Positions 42,994 to 53,693 of a stretch of 64,000 bases of DNA are shown here, in pieces. Each line of letters begins with the position of its first letter. Positions within the stretch are counted from its first letter, which is position 1. The stretch spans positions 124,001 through 188,000 of the forward strand of contig NZ_JACCJZ010000010.1 in assembly GCF_013425765.1 (NCBI RefSeq), read 5' to 3'. A program made the translations under genes and the position numbers. Under the pieces are notes generated by a model. That model did no database searches. It was not told the origin of the DNA and saw only the letters and a program-made list of their open reading frames with translations. Source of the stretch: Luteimonas deserti (lineage in GTDB: Bacteria > Pseudomonadota > Gammaproteobacteria > Xanthomonadales > Xanthomonadaceae).

Positions 42994-44463
42994 TCAGCCG
43001 CGCGTGCCGGGGCGTCCGCGAGGCGCTGCCGCCACCTGGCGATCTGGATCGGGCGTCGCCGACACGTCCGCGTAGATCAGATCCTCGACCTCGCGGATCC
43101 GGGCCAGCGCCGGTCCGGTCTGCTGGCGGAACTGCGCGAGCGCGGGGCCGGTCAGCGGATCGGGCTCGGGCATCGTGTGCTGCAGCGGGTTGCGGTGCAC
43201 GCCGTTGACGCGGAATTCGTAGTGCAGGTGCGGACCGGTCGACAGGCCCGTGGTGCCGACGTAGCCGATCACCGTGCCCTGCGACACACGCTGGCCCTGG
43301 CGGATGTTGCCGAAGCGCGACATGTGCGCGTAGAGGGTGGTGTGGCCGCGGCCGTGGTCGAGCACCACCGTATTGCCGTAGCCGCCCTGCACGCCGCGGA
43401 ACTGCACGCGCGCATCGCCCGCGGCCATGATCGGCGTGCCGGTCGGTGCCGCGTAGTCGACGCCCTTGTGCATGCGCATGGTACCGAGCACCGGGTGGCG
43501 ACGGCTGCCGAAGCGCGAGCTCAGGCGCGCGTACTGGATCGGCATGCGGATGAAGCTCTTCTTCAGCGGGCGGCCGTCGGCGTTGTAGTACTCGGCCTTG
43601 CCGTCCTGCTCGAAGCGGAACGCGGTGAACGGCTTGCCCTTGGCGGTGAACACCGCCGCCTGCACCGGGCCGCTGCGGATCAGCTCGCCCTCGCGCCAGA
43701 CCTGCTCGACGACCACGCTGAAGCGGTCGTTCTGGGTGACGTCGGTGTTGAAGTCGATGTCGTACTTGAAGACCTCGTCGGTCAGCGTGTTGATGTTTGC
43801 GCCCGACAGACCGAGCTTGCGCGCCGAATGGAACAGCGAGCGGCCGACCATGCCGCTGATCACCACGTTGCGGACCTCGACCGGGCGCTCGATGACCTGC
43901 TCGGCGACCGTGTCGCCGGTGACCGTCAACTCCACGCGCTCGGTGTCGCTGCGGTCGTAGCGCAGCTTGTTGAGGCTGCCGTCGGTGGCGAGCTCGAAGC
44001 CCAGCTCGGTGCCCGGACGCATGCGCGTCAACTTGGCCTTGGCGTCGGGCAGTTCGAGGATGCGGTGCATCGTCGAGGCGGGCAGATCGAGTTCGGCGAA
44101 GATCGAGCCCAGGGTCTGGCCGCGCTGGACGGTCACCAGCTGCCAGTCGTCGCGCACCTGCTGGGCCGTGCGCTGCGCGGTGGTCAGCGGCGGCAGGGCC
44201 AGCGACATGGTCACCAGCGCGCCGGCATCGTCGCCGCCATCGCGCATCGCGTGCGACAGGCCCGGGACCAGGGCCACCACCAGCGCGCCGACGGTGGCGA
44301 ACAGACTCACATGCGCCCAGTCGCGACGGGTCCAGCGGCCGGGATAGAGCTCGACACGCCGCGCCTGCTCGAGGGCGGTGTTGCGGGCGGCTGCCTCGAG
44401 ATTCTCGTGCAGCACCCGCTGGCGGTGCGCGTCGCCCTGCGGCGGCGGGACAGGTGTCGTCAT
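42994..44463 (-). CDS. mepM: M23 peptidoglycan DD-endopeptidase (MepM-like)
   Basis: 489 residues. One N-terminal helix (HVSLFATVGALVVALVPGL), a LysM/OapA-like region (VTVQRGQTLGSIFAELDLPA), then an intact LytM domain: SSRFGSRRHPVLGTMRMHKG with metal ligand His, VDYAAPTGTPIMAAGDA, and the HxH motif STGPHLHYEFRVNG. Cuts cross-links to allow wall growth. Divergent from tyrS across a 194-bp AT-richer gap. Confidence 0.92.
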   Translation of the reverse strand: MTTPVPPPQGDAHRQRVLHENLEAAARNTALEQARRVELYPGRWTRRDWAHVSLFATVGALVVALVPGLSHAMRDGGDDAGALVTMSLALPPLTTAQRTAQQVRDDWQLVTVQRGQTLGSIFAELDLPASTMHRILELPDAKAKLTRMRPGTELGFELATDGSLNKLRYDRSDTERVELTVTGDTVAEQVIERPVEVRNVVISGMVGRSLFHSARKLGLSGANINTLTDEVFKYDIDFNTDVTQNDRFSVVVEQVWREGELIRSGPVQAAVFTAKGKPFTAFRFEQDGKAEYYNADGRPLKKSFIRMPIQYARLSSRFGSRRHPVLGTMRMHKGVDYAAPTGTPIMAAGDARVQFRGVQGGYGNTVVLDHGRGHTTLYAHMSRFGNIRQGQRVSQGTVIGYVGTTGLSTGPHLHYEFRVNGVHRNPLQHTMPEPDPLTGPALAQFRQQTGPALARIREVEDLIYADVSATPDPDRQVAAAPRGRPGTRG

Positions 44464-44657
44464 CGTGGCGGGATCCCGGATGGCGTGAAAGACGTGTCAG
44501 CGGGGTAACATAGAGATGTGAGGTCCATGCGTCAAATCACTGACGGGATTGGGAATTTTTCCCCGCGAGCCTCCTAACGACCTGTTAACGCCTGGCTGTG
44601 GCGCGTTCACATGACCAACACGCCGGGCATCACACTCCGCCTGAACGAGCCGCCCCG

Positions 44658-45869
44658 ATGTCCGATGTCCCTACCGCCCTCGAGCTGATCGCACGCGGCA
44701 CCGATGAACTCCTCAAGCGCGACGAGCTGGAGGCCCGGCTCGCCCTCGGTCGGCCGTTGCGGATCAAGGCGGGGTTCGACCCCACGGCGCCCGACCTGCA
44801 TCTCGGGCACACGGTGCTGCTCAACAAGCTGCGCCAGTTCCAGGACCTCGGCCACACGGTGATCTTCCTGATCGGCGACTTCACCGGGATGATCGGCGAC
44901 CCCTCGGGCAAGAGCGCGACCCGCAAGTCGCTGAGCCGGGAGGACGTACTGGCCAACGCCGAGACCTACAAGGCGCAGGTGTTCAAGGTCCTGGACGCGT
45001 CGAAGACCGAAGTCCGGTTCAACTCCGAATGGTTCGGCACGATGGGTGCGGCCGACATGATCCGCCTGGCGTCCTCGCACACCGTGGCGCGGATGCTCGA
45101 GCGCGACGACTTCGCCAAGCGCTACGCCGGCCAGCAGCCCATCGCGATCCACGAGTTCCTGTATCCGCTGGTCCAGGGCTACGACTCCGTCGCGCTGCAG
45201 GCCGACGTCGAATGCGGCGGCACCGACCAGAAGTTCAATCTGCTGATGGGCCGCGGCCTGCAGGAGAGCCACGGTCAGGCGCCGCAGATCGTGCTGACGA
45301 TGCCGCTGCTGGTCGGGCTCGACGGCGTCAACAAGATGGGCAAGTCGCTCGGCAACTACATCGGCGTGACGGAAGCTCCGATCGACATGGTCAACAAGAC
45401 CATGAAGATCGGCGATGCGCTGATGTGGGACTGGATCGAGCTGCTGAGCTTCGAGATCGGCATCGCGGAGGCGAAGGCGCTGCGCGCCGAGGTCGAGGCG
45501 GGGACGTTGAATCCGCGCGACGTGAAGCTGCGACTGGCCCGGGAGATCGCGACTCGCTTCCACGACGCGGCCGCGGCCGAAACCGCGATCGCGGGGTGGA
45601 AGGTGGCGATCTCCGGCGAGGGCGACGTGGCGCTGCTGCCGCTCCAGGACGTGATCGTACCGGTCGAGGGCCTGCGCATCGGGGCGCTGCTGACCGCGGC
45701 CGGCATCACCCCCAGCAACTCGGAGGCCACCCGCAAGCTCAAGGAGCGCGCGGTGCGGATCGACGGCGCCGTGGTCGAGGATGCCGGCACCGTGTTCGCG
45801 CCCGGGTTCGAGGGCGTGGTCCAGGTCGGCAAGCGCAACTTCGCCCGGGTGCGTCTCGTCGCGGGCTGA
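44658..45869 (+). CDS. tyrS: Tyrosyl-tRNA synthetase
   Basis: 403 residues, class Ic. HIGH-like motif [18 protein letters not shown]-like [14 protein letters not shown], tyrosine pocket [20 protein letters not shown], and C-terminal S4 domain ([19 protein letters not shown]). ATG 44658 gives the family start [14 protein letters not shown]. In relatives the rRNA operon often follows tyrS; here there is none. Confidence 0.97.
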   Translation: MSDVPTALELIARGTDELLKRDELEARLALGRPLRIKAGFDPTAPDLHLGHTVLLNKLRQFQDLGHTVIFLIGDFTGMIGDPSGKSATRKSLSREDVLANAETYKAQVFKVLDASKTEVRFNSEWFGTMGAADMIRLASSHTVARMLERDDFAKRYAGQQPIAIHEFLYPLVQGYDSVALQADVECGGTDQKFNLLMGRGLQESHGQAPQIVLTMPLLVGLDGVNKMGKSLGNYIGVTEAPIDMVNKTMKIGDALMWDWIELLSFEIGIAEAKALRAEVEAGTLNPRDVKLRLAREIATRFHDAAAAETAIAGWKVAISGEGDVALLPLQDVIVPVEGLRIGALLTAAGITPSNSEATRKLKERAVRIDGAVVEDAGTVFAPGFEGVVQVGKRNFARVRLVAG

Positions 45870-45879
45870 GCCGCGACGC

Positions 45880-46179
45880 TCAGGCGTTCGCCAGCGCCAG
45901 CAGCACATCGGCGTGGCAGGGGCCGTCCAGGCTGCACCAGCACGCCAGGTTGAAGCCGCGGAGTGCCGTCGGGTCGAGGCCCGGCGGGGCGCTGGCCATC
46001 CACGCCGCGAACAGGGCCACGCACTCCGCGCGGTCGCCGTGGACGCCGATGCGGAACGGATTGCCCCAGCGCGAAGGCCGGGCCACGACACGGGCCGCCA
46101 GGGCATTGCGGTCACGCGATGCCGCCTGCAGGTCGAACCCGCGCCGCCGCGACAACTGCAGCCGTACCGGCGGACTCAC
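45880..46179 (-). CDS. DUF4326-domain protein
   Basis: 99 residues from GTG 46179, which overlaps the HAD gene stop (GTGA). Sequence VRLQLSRRRGFDL ... VVARPSRWGNPFRIGVHGDR and LRGFNLACWCSLDGPCHADV is the DUF4326 pattern (WGNPF, CWC, CHADVL), a small Cys/His-containing domain also found in phages. Biochemical role unknown; the clustered Cys/His might bind metal. Last of M28-MAPEG-HAD-DUF4326 on the minus strand, 10 bp from the convergent tyrS stop. Confidence 0.8.
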   Translation of the reverse strand: MSPPVRLQLSRRRGFDLQAASRDRNALAARVVARPSRWGNPFRIGVHGDRAECVALFAAWMASAPPGLDPTALRGFNLACWCSLDGPCHADVLLALANA

Positions 46180-46814
46180 GCCGGCGCGGGCCCCGGCCAG
46201 GGCGCGCCGCGCCAGGTCGCATGCTGGGCCAGCGCCAGCAGCGCGAAATCCTCGTGGGTATCGCCGTAGGCGTGGATGGCGGAAGACGTATCGAGGGCAT
46301 AGCGGGCACGCACACGCCGCGCCTTCTCGTCCGCGACGCATTGCGCGCCGGCGTAGCGACCGGTCAACCGGCCGTCGCGCGCCTCGAGCGACGAGCACAG
46401 CCAGTCCAGGCCCTGCGCTTCGCACCACGGCGCGAGATACGCATCGAAGCCGCCCGACACCACGACGACCGTATCGCCACGGGCGCGATGCCAGGCGATG
46501 CGCTCGCGCATCTCCGGGCGCACCAGGCCGGGCAGCACGTCGCTCGCGAGTCGCGCGCCGGCTGCGTCGACGGCGTCATGCGGCAGGCCGGTGAACGCGT
46601 AACGCACCAGCACCGTGCGCAGTAGACGCACCGGGACGAGTCCGAGCCGGTAGGCGACGAGCAGCGGCGCAAGCAGGAGACGGCCCACGACCAGCCGGGA
46701 CCGCGACACGGCGTGGGCGAGGAAATCGAGGAAGGTCTCGCGCGTGGTGATGGTGCCGTCGAAGTCGAACAGGGCGAGCGCCGGTCGAGGCGCAACCGGG
46801 GGCGCCGGATCCAC
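46176..46814 (-). CDS. HAD-superfamily subfamily IB phosphatase
   Basis: About 212 residues. Catalytic motif I ALFDFDGTITTRETF, motif II VVVVSGGFDAYLAP, motif III/IV IHAYGDTHEDFALLALA. Similar to the SerB/CicA-like group that dephosphorylates phosphoserine or phospholipid intermediates. Start is uncertain: GTG 46814, 2 bp past the MAPEG stop, gives a typical N-terminus; TTG 46844 is further upstream. Confidence 0.82.
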   Translation of the reverse strand: MDPAPPVAPRPALALFDFDGTITTRETFLDFLAHAVSRSRLVVGRLLLAPLLVAYRLGLVPVRLLRTVLVRYAFTGLPHDAVDAAGARLASDVLPGLVRPEMRERIAWHRARGDTVVVVSGGFDAYLAPWCEAQGLDWLCSSLEARDGRLTGRYAGAQCVADEKARRVRARYALDTSSAIHAYGDTHEDFALLALAQHATWRGAPWPGPAPA

Positions 46815-46815
46815 C

Positions 46816-47211
46816 TCAGGCCACCGCCAGCGCGGCACGGACAAGCAGCACGATCACGCACCCTAGGGCGCCGAACCAGGCCAGGCTGCGCAGCAGCGCG
46901 AGGTCGGCGACGTAGGCCAGGCCGTGCACCACGCGCAGGCTCACGAACCCGAGCGCCAGTGCCGCGATCGTCGACGGCGCCACGCCGGACAGCTGGGCCA
47001 GCGCCACGCCGGCGGCGAACGGCGCGAACGCCTCCAGTGCATTGAGATGGGCGTTGTAGGCGCGCTGCAGCCGGGGATTGTCCTGGCGGGCGACCCAGCC
47101 GCGCGGGTTGCGGTTGTCGTAGCGCGGCGCGGAGGCCTTGGCCACGGCCACCCACAGGTAGGGCAACAGCGCGGCGACGAGGACGCACCAGTACGCGGTG
47201 GCGAGGGTCAT
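46816..47211 (-). CDS. MAPEG-family membrane protein
   Basis: 131 residues, four helices. Contains PRLQRAYNAHLNALEAFAPF, the MAPEG signature (ERxxxAxxNxxE-like). Relatives include glutathione-dependent membrane enzymes; bacterial function unassigned. Confidence 0.88.
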   Translation of the reverse strand: MTLATAYWCVLVAALLPYLWVAVAKASAPRYDNRNPRGWVARQDNPRLQRAYNAHLNALEAFAPFAAGVALAQLSGVAPSTIAALALGFVSLRVVHGLAYVADLALLRSLAWFGALGCVIVLLVRAALAVA

Positions 47212-47239
47212 GGGGTTGCTCCTGTCTCGGGATGGACGA

Positions 47240-47261
47240 AGGGCGGCGTCGCCGCCGCCCT
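47240..47261. terminator. GC-rich stem-loop between the M28 and MAPEG genes
   Basis: AGGGCGGCG-TCGC-CGCCGCCCT, a perfect 9-bp stem with a 4-base loop, 27 bp after the M28 peptidase stop on the minus strand. No T tract on either side, so termination efficiency is doubtful; it could attenuate readthrough into the MAPEG gene. Confidence 0.4.
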
Positions 47262-47287
47262 CCGAGGGAACGATCAGGCGGACGCCG

Positions 47288-48994
<1,707 letters not shown>

Positions 48995-49202
48995 CCGGAA
49001 CGACCTCCAGAAAATCATGGAGGCCGCACTATACGACCGTTCCCGCGCCTGCGTTTCCGGCGATCCGTCTGCATCGCGGCACGACCTTGCGCGCGCAGGG
49101 CGCCCGGCTGCGAAACCCCGGAAGCGCGATCCGCGCCGCGCGCCTTCGCCACACATCCCGGCTGGCGCTGCTCGCCTGCTGCACGTACCGCCGGTGTAGG
49201 GC

Positions 49203-49946
49203 CTATTCCTGCGGGGCGCGCGCGCCGTCGTAGGACACCGCGGTCGCGCCGGTGATCGGGCCGGTGCGGGCGGTGGCGTGCACGTACAGCACCACCTCGC
49301 GCTTGAAGTCCAGCGGCCCTTCGACCACCGCGTCGGGACCGATGATCACGCGCGGGCTGCGCCGGTTGATGGTCACCGGGAACCAGTTGGACGAGGGCTT
49401 CTCGACCGTCAGGCCACCGCGCACCCGCGAGCCGGCACCGATGGTCACGTCGCCATTGACCGTGCGCACCTCGCCCACGACCTCGGTGCCGACCAGCCCG
49501 ATCGCACCGTTGACGGTGACCACGTTGCCGCCGATCCGGCCGCCGCGGTCGACGAAGATGCCGCCACTGACGCTCTCGACGTGGCGGCCCACCCGCGCGT
49601 CGGTGCCCAGGCGGACGCCGCCGTTGACGGTGGTTAGGGTTTCGAGCTGGGCGCGCGCACCGAGGGTGATGCCGCCGTTGACCGTTTCCAGGTCCTCCGC
49701 CTGGATGCCGTCTCCGCCGCGGATGCCGCCATTGACGGTTTCGGCATTGCGCAGACGTGCACCGTCGCCGATGCGGATGCCGCCGTTGACCGTGCTCAGG
49801 TCGCGGTAGGTCTGTCCGGCCTCGGCGCTGACGCCGCCGTTGACCTTGGAGATGTCCTCCTGGGCGAGCGTGGCGCCGGACGCCATGACGAGCGCGACGG
49901 CGAGCAGCAGGGGCGCGGGACGGAAGCGTGCAAGGGATGGCGACAT
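49203..49946 (-). CDS. Secreted VNGG-repeat protein (polymer-forming/DUF4097-like)
   Basis: 247 residues. Signal peptide (LLLAVALVMASGATLA-QED). Eight degenerate repeats of 17-20 residues, each carrying (T/S)VNGG(I/V) or a variant (KVNGGV, ETVNGGI, ESVSGGI, VTVNGAI, RTVNGDV), from about residue 33 to 180, followed by a non-repetitive C-terminal domain ending GATAVSYDGARAPQE. Such repeats usually stack as a right-handed beta-helix. Periplasmic or surface location; function unknown. Divergent from gpmI. Confidence 0.85.
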   Translation of the reverse strand: MSPSLARFRPAPLLLAVALVMASGATLAQEDISKVNGGVSAEAGQTYRDLSTVNGGIRIGDGARLRNAETVNGGIRGGDGIQAEDLETVNGGITLGARAQLETLTTVNGGVRLGTDARVGRHVESVSGGIFVDRGGRIGGNVVTVNGAIGLVGTEVVGEVRTVNGDVTIGAGSRVRGGLTVEKPSSNWFPVTINRRSPRVIIGPDAVVEGPLDFKREVVLYVHATARTGPITGATAVSYDGARAPQE

Positions 49947-50013
49947 GATCGGGACCTCGTGTAGGCGGGGCGGGCAGACCGCCCGCGTGCACCGTAGCTT
50001 GCGCGCGTGTCGC

Positions 50014-50019
50014 TACAAT
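50014..50019 (+). promoter_or_regulatory. gpmI: -10 box TACAAT for gpmI
   Basis: CGCTACAATCG matches the -10 context seen at 29762. It lies inside a longer open frame starting at 50007, which argues that the real gpmI start is downstream, at GTG 50052. A matching -35 is not obvious. Confidence 0.55.
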
Positions 50020-50051
50020 CGCATCTGTCTTTCGTCACTGGGCCGACCGTC

Positions 50052-51599
50052 GTGCCGCATGCCGCAAGTGCTTCCCGTCCCCGCCCGGTCGTCCTGCTGA
50101 TCCTCGACGGCTGGGGCCATCGTGACGACCCGCGCGACAACGCGATCGCGCTCGCCGATCTGCCGGTCTGGCGTGGTCTGCTCGCGGATCATCCGAGCAC
50201 GCTGATCCACACCGAGGGCCGGCATGTCGGCCTGCCGGACGGACAGATGGGCAACTCCGAAGTCGGGCACATGAACATCGGTGCCGGCCGGATCGTCTAC
50301 CAGGACCTGACCCGCATCGATGCCGCGATCGAGGACGCCAGCTTCTTCGACAACGCGGAACTCAATGCGGCCTGCGATGCGGCGATCGCCGCCGGCGGCA
50401 CCCTGCACGTGTTCGGCCTGCTGTCGCCGGGTGGCGTGCACAGCCACGAGGCCCATGTCCTGGCCATGCTGGATCTTGCCCACCGTCGCGGCGTGCCGCG
50501 CGTGGCGGTGCACGCGTTCACCGACGGCCGCGACACGCCGCCGCGCTCGGCCCGGGCCAGCCTGCAGGAGCTGCAGCTGCGCTGCGAGGCGCTCGGCAAT
50601 GCACGCATCGCGAGCGTCGGCGGCCGTTACTTCGCCATGGATCGCGACCGGCGCTGGGAGCGCGTGCGCAAGGCCTGGGATGCGATCGTCGATGCCAGTG
50701 GCGAACGCGCGCCCGACGCACTGGCCGCCCTGCAGATGGCCTATGCGCGCGACGAGAACGACGAGTTCGTGCTGCCGACGGTGATCGACGGCGCCGCGCC
50801 GATGGCGGACGGCGACGCGGTGGTGTTCATGAACTTCCGTGCCGATCGCGCGCGCCAGCTCACCGCTGCCTTCGTCGCGGCGGATTTCGACGGGTTCCAG
50901 GCACGTCGCCCGCAACTGTCGCGCTTCGTGTGCCTCACCGAATACGATGCCGCGCTACCGGCTCCGCTCGCGTTCGCGCCCGATACGCTGCCCAACACCC
51001 TGGGCGAAGTGCTCGGCGCGCATGGCCTGACCCAGCTGCGCATCGCCGAAACAGAAAAGTATGCGCACGTCACCTTCTTCCTCAGCGGTGGCCGCGAGGC
51101 TCCCTACCCGGGGGAAGACCGCATCCTGGTGCCGAGCCCGAAGGTGGCCACCTACGACCTGCAGCCCGAGATGAGCGCGCCCGAGGTCTGTGCGAAGCTG
51201 GTCGAGGCCGTGCGCGACGAGCGCTTCGACGTGATCCTGTGCAATTTCGCCAACCCCGACATGGTCGGCCACACCGGCGTGCTGGAGGCCGCGATCAAGG
51301 CCGTGGAGACGGTGGATCGCGCGGTCGGCGAGATCGTCGAGATCGTGCGCGCCAAGGGTGGCGAGCTGCTGGTCACTGCCGACCACGGCAATGTGGAGAT
51401 GATGCGCGATCCCGAAACCGGCGAGCCGCACACCGCGCACACCGTCGGGCCGGTGGACCTGGTCTACGTCGGCAGCCGCGCCGGCGGCCTGCGCCGCGGC
51501 GGCGCGCTGCGTGATCTGGCGCCGACCATCCTCGATCTCGTCGGCCTCGACGTGCCGGCCGACATGACCGGGCGCAGCCTGCTCCAGGCCGACGGTTGA
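50052..51599 (+). CDS. gpmI: 2,3-bisphosphoglycerate-independent phosphoglycerate mutase
   Basis: 515 residues from GTG 50052, the normal length. Manganese phosphatase-superfamily enzyme of glycolysis. Metal site [12 protein letters not shown], catalytic Ser in [45 protein letters not shown] and the second metal cluster [12 protein letters not shown] / [12 protein letters not shown]. First of gpmI-envC-ctpA, a common trio in this family. Confidence 0.95.
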   Translation: MPHAASASRPRPVVLLILDGWGHRDDPRDNAIALADLPVWRGLLADHPSTLIHTEGRHVGLPDGQMGNSEVGHMNIGAGRIVYQDLTRIDAAIEDASFFDNAELNAACDAAIAAGGTLHVFGLLSPGGVHSHEAHVLAMLDLAHRRGVPRVAVHAFTDGRDTPPRSARASLQELQLRCEALGNARIASVGGRYFAMDRDRRWERVRKAWDAIVDASGERAPDALAALQMAYARDENDEFVLPTVIDGAAPMADGDAVVFMNFRADRARQLTAAFVAADFDGFQARRPQLSRFVCLTEYDAALPAPLAFAPDTLPNTLGEVLGAHGLTQLRIAETEKYAHVTFFLSGGREAPYPGEDRILVPSPKVATYDLQPEMSAPEVCAKLVEAVRDERFDVILCNFANPDMVGHTGVLEAAIKAVETVDRAVGEIVEIVRAKGGELLVTADHGNVEMMRDPETGEPHTAHTVGPVDLVYVGSRAGGLRRGGALRDLAPTILDLVGLDVPADMTGRSLLQADG

Positions 51600-51601
51600 G
51601 C

Positions 51602-52864
51602 ATGACGCGCGCGGCCTTCGCACGCGGGACCGCGCTGCTGCTGTCCGTGCTGCTGGCCGGCGTGCCGGTGCTCGACGCGGTTGCGCAATCGAGCCGCGAG
51701 ACCGAGCGCAGGCTCGAGCGCGTGCGCAAGGAGCTGCGCGACGTCGCCGCCGAGCGCCGGCGCCTCGAAGGTCAGCGCGGTGCCGCGGCGCGCGAACTGC
51801 GCCAGGTGGACGAACAGGTCGCCAGCTCGTCGAAAGCGCTGGCCGAGACCCGGCAGAAACTCGTCGACGAGCAGGCCGCGCTGGAGCGGCTGCAGGCGCG
51901 TCGCCAGGTCCTCGACGCCACGGTCGATTCCCGCCGCGCGGAGCTGGCCACGCTGCTGCGCTCGGCCTACACCATCGGCGACGACGCGGCGCTGAAGCTG
52001 ATGCTCGCCCAGGACCGGGTGGCCGACGCGGGGCGCCTGCTGGTCTATCACCGCTACCTGCAGCAGCAGCGCAGTGCCCGCATCGCGGTGCTGCGCGCGG
52101 AAATGGCCGAGCTCGACGGACTGGAAGCGCAGACGCACGAGCGCCGCGCCGCGCTCGAGGCCGCGCAGGCCGAGCAGCGGGCGCGCCTGGCCCAGGTGGA
52201 GCGCGATCGCCTCCGACGCGCCGAGGCGATCAAGGGGCTGGAAGCGCAGTTCAACGACCGCAGCGCCCGTGAGCAGGCCTTGGGCAGTGATGCGCGCGCG
52301 CTGGAACGGGTGCTCGCCCAGTTGCGCGAGGCCGCGCGCCGGGCCGAAGCCGAGCGCCGGGCCGCTGCGGCCGCGGCGCGCGAGCGCGCCGCACGCGAAG
52401 CGCGCGGAAGCGGCGGCGCCGCGCCGACACCGCGCACGCCCTCCCGGTCACGTCCGCAGGTCGCCAGCGCCCCTGCGCCGCAGGTAGGCGGGCTGGGCTG
52501 GCCGGTCAGCGGCAGCCTGCTGACGGCCTACGGCGGTCGCCTGCCCGATGGCCGCAGCAGCACCGGCGTCCTGATCGGTGCGCCGGCGGGCACGCCGGTC
52601 AAGGCGGTCGGCGACGGCACCGTCGTGTTCGCCGAATGGATGACCGGCTACGGGATGCTGATGATCGTCGACCACGGCAACGGCTATATGAGCCTCTATG
52701 CGCACAACGATGCGCTGCTCAAGAGCGTGGGTGCGCGGGTGGCGCGCGGCGACACCCTGGCCAGCGTCGGCAACTCGGGCGGCCAGGGCCGGTCGGGCCT
52801 GTACTTCGAACTTCGCCAGAACGGCACCCCGGTCAATCCCGCGAGCTGGCTGCAGCGCCGCTGA
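51602..52864 (+). CDS. envC: EnvC-like murein hydrolase activator
   Basis: 420 residues. Signal peptide ending around AVA-QSS, then a coiled coil of about 230 residues (ETERRLERVRKELRDVAAER), an Ala/Arg/Pro linker and a C-terminal LytM domain. The M23 metal ligands are missing: the HxxxD position reads RSSTGVLIG and the HxH position reads GRSGLYFELR. So, as for E. coli EnvC, this should be a non-catalytic activator of amidases during division. Starts 2 bp after the gpmI stop. Confidence 0.88.
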   Translation: MTRAAFARGTALLLSVLLAGVPVLDAVAQSSRETERRLERVRKELRDVAAERRRLEGQRGAAARELRQVDEQVASSSKALAETRQKLVDEQAALERLQARRQVLDATVDSRRAELATLLRSAYTIGDDAALKLMLAQDRVADAGRLLVYHRYLQQQRSARIAVLRAEMAELDGLEAQTHERRAALEAAQAEQRARLAQVERDRLRRAEAIKGLEAQFNDRSAREQALGSDARALERVLAQLREAARRAEAERRAAAAAARERAAREARGSGGAAPTPRTPSRSRPQVASAPAPQVGGLGWPVSGSLLTAYGGRLPDGRSSTGVLIGAPAGTPVKAVGDGTVVFAEWMTGYGMLMIVDHGNGYMSLYAHNDALLKSVGARVARGDTLASVGNSGGQGRSGLYFELRQNGTPVNPASWLQRR

Positions 52865-53175
52865 CGCGCCACGCGGGCCGGCGGCGCCCGCGACCTGCCT
52901 GCGCCGGGGGTCCCGGCGCACCGGAAGGCCCGCTGCCGGAGGCCGCGGGCAACGCGGTCCATCGGATACCGGGATTCCGCAGGTGGGCGTCATGCGCGGC
53001 GGATGCACATGCGCATCGGGCTCGGGCCTCGGCTGCCGCGGCGACCCCGGACGCGGCGCGCGGCGCGTCGAAGGGCGCATCGCAGCATCCGATGACGCGC
53101 GATTCGGAGTTTCCCGCTTCGCGCGGGACATGCCCCGGCGCACCGTGTGTGCGGCAAGGACGCTGGAGCACATGG
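52865..53175. other. Intergenic stretch with a TCCCGC/GCGGGA palindrome
   Basis: 311 bp without a supportable gene. Contains TCCCGC-TTCGC-GCGGGA at 53112-53128, followed by CATGCC, a motif like the repeat embedded in recD (2840-2859). Confidence 0.45.
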
Positions 53176-53541
53176 ATGTGCACGACGACGCCCCATCGCC
53201 TGGCGCGGACATGGCGCCGTGAATCGATCGATGCCGAACGCCTGCTCTGGTTCCACCTGCGCGACGGTCGCCTCGCCGGGCTCGAGGTGCATCGTGGACA
53301 CCCGATCGGACCCTTCGTCGCTCCCTTTCTCGTGCTCGACCCCCGCCTTGTGGTCGAAACGGTCGAGCGCCTGCAAGCGGCCCGCGCCGATGACGCACGT
53401 GTCCGGTTCATGGCCCGCCGCGGCTTCTCGCTGCTGTCCGTGAGTCAGCACGATGTGCTGGTCCGCACCGATCAGGTGCTCGAGCGCATCCTCGAGGCGG
53501 CCCTGCCGGCAGGGTCGGCCCGTCGCGCGATTGCCCGTTGA
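53176..53541 (+). CDS. Small hypothetical protein
   Basis: 121 residues if ATG 53176 is used (GGAG at 53164-53167, 8 bp before). After a short unlikely leader the body looks protein-like: AERLLWFHLRDGRLAGLEVH, FLVLDPRLVVETVERLQAAR and SLLSVSQHDVLVRTDQVLER. I do not recognise the family. Sits between envC and ctpA, where the usual operon has them adjacent, so it could be a late insertion. Confidence 0.5.
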   Translation: MCTTTPHRLARTWRRESIDAERLLWFHLRDGRLAGLEVHRGHPIGPFVAPFLVLDPRLVVETVERLQAARADDARVRFMARRGFSLLSVSQHDVLVRTDQVLERILEAALPAGSARRAIAR

Positions 53542-53613
53542 GGCGCGCCCTGCGCAGACGGGACGCACCCGCGATGTCCGCCGGGACGCGGAACTGAACA
53601 TCGCGCGGAGGGC

Positions 53614-53644
53614 TTAACGCTTCCCGGCAGGTGCGCCGCATAAT
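53614..53644 (+). promoter_or_regulatory. ctpA: Candidate ctpA promoter
   Basis: CATAAT at 53639-53644 as -10 and TTAACG at 53614-53619 as a weak -35, 19-bp spacing, 49 bp before the ctpA ATG. Would give ctpA a promoter separate from gpmI-envC. Confidence 0.4.
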
Positions 53645-53693
53645 CGGTCCGCGCGCACGCCCGTGCCGCATTCCTGTTCTGCCGGAGTCCTGC

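Noticed and set aside
45870..46180. rRNA operon expected after tyrS in this family
   Set aside because: No rRNA sequence follows; DUF4326, HAD and MAPEG genes are found instead.
50007..50051. Upstream start for gpmI
   Set aside because: This extension includes the TACAAT -10 box and would make the protein longer than the family; GTG 50052 fits.
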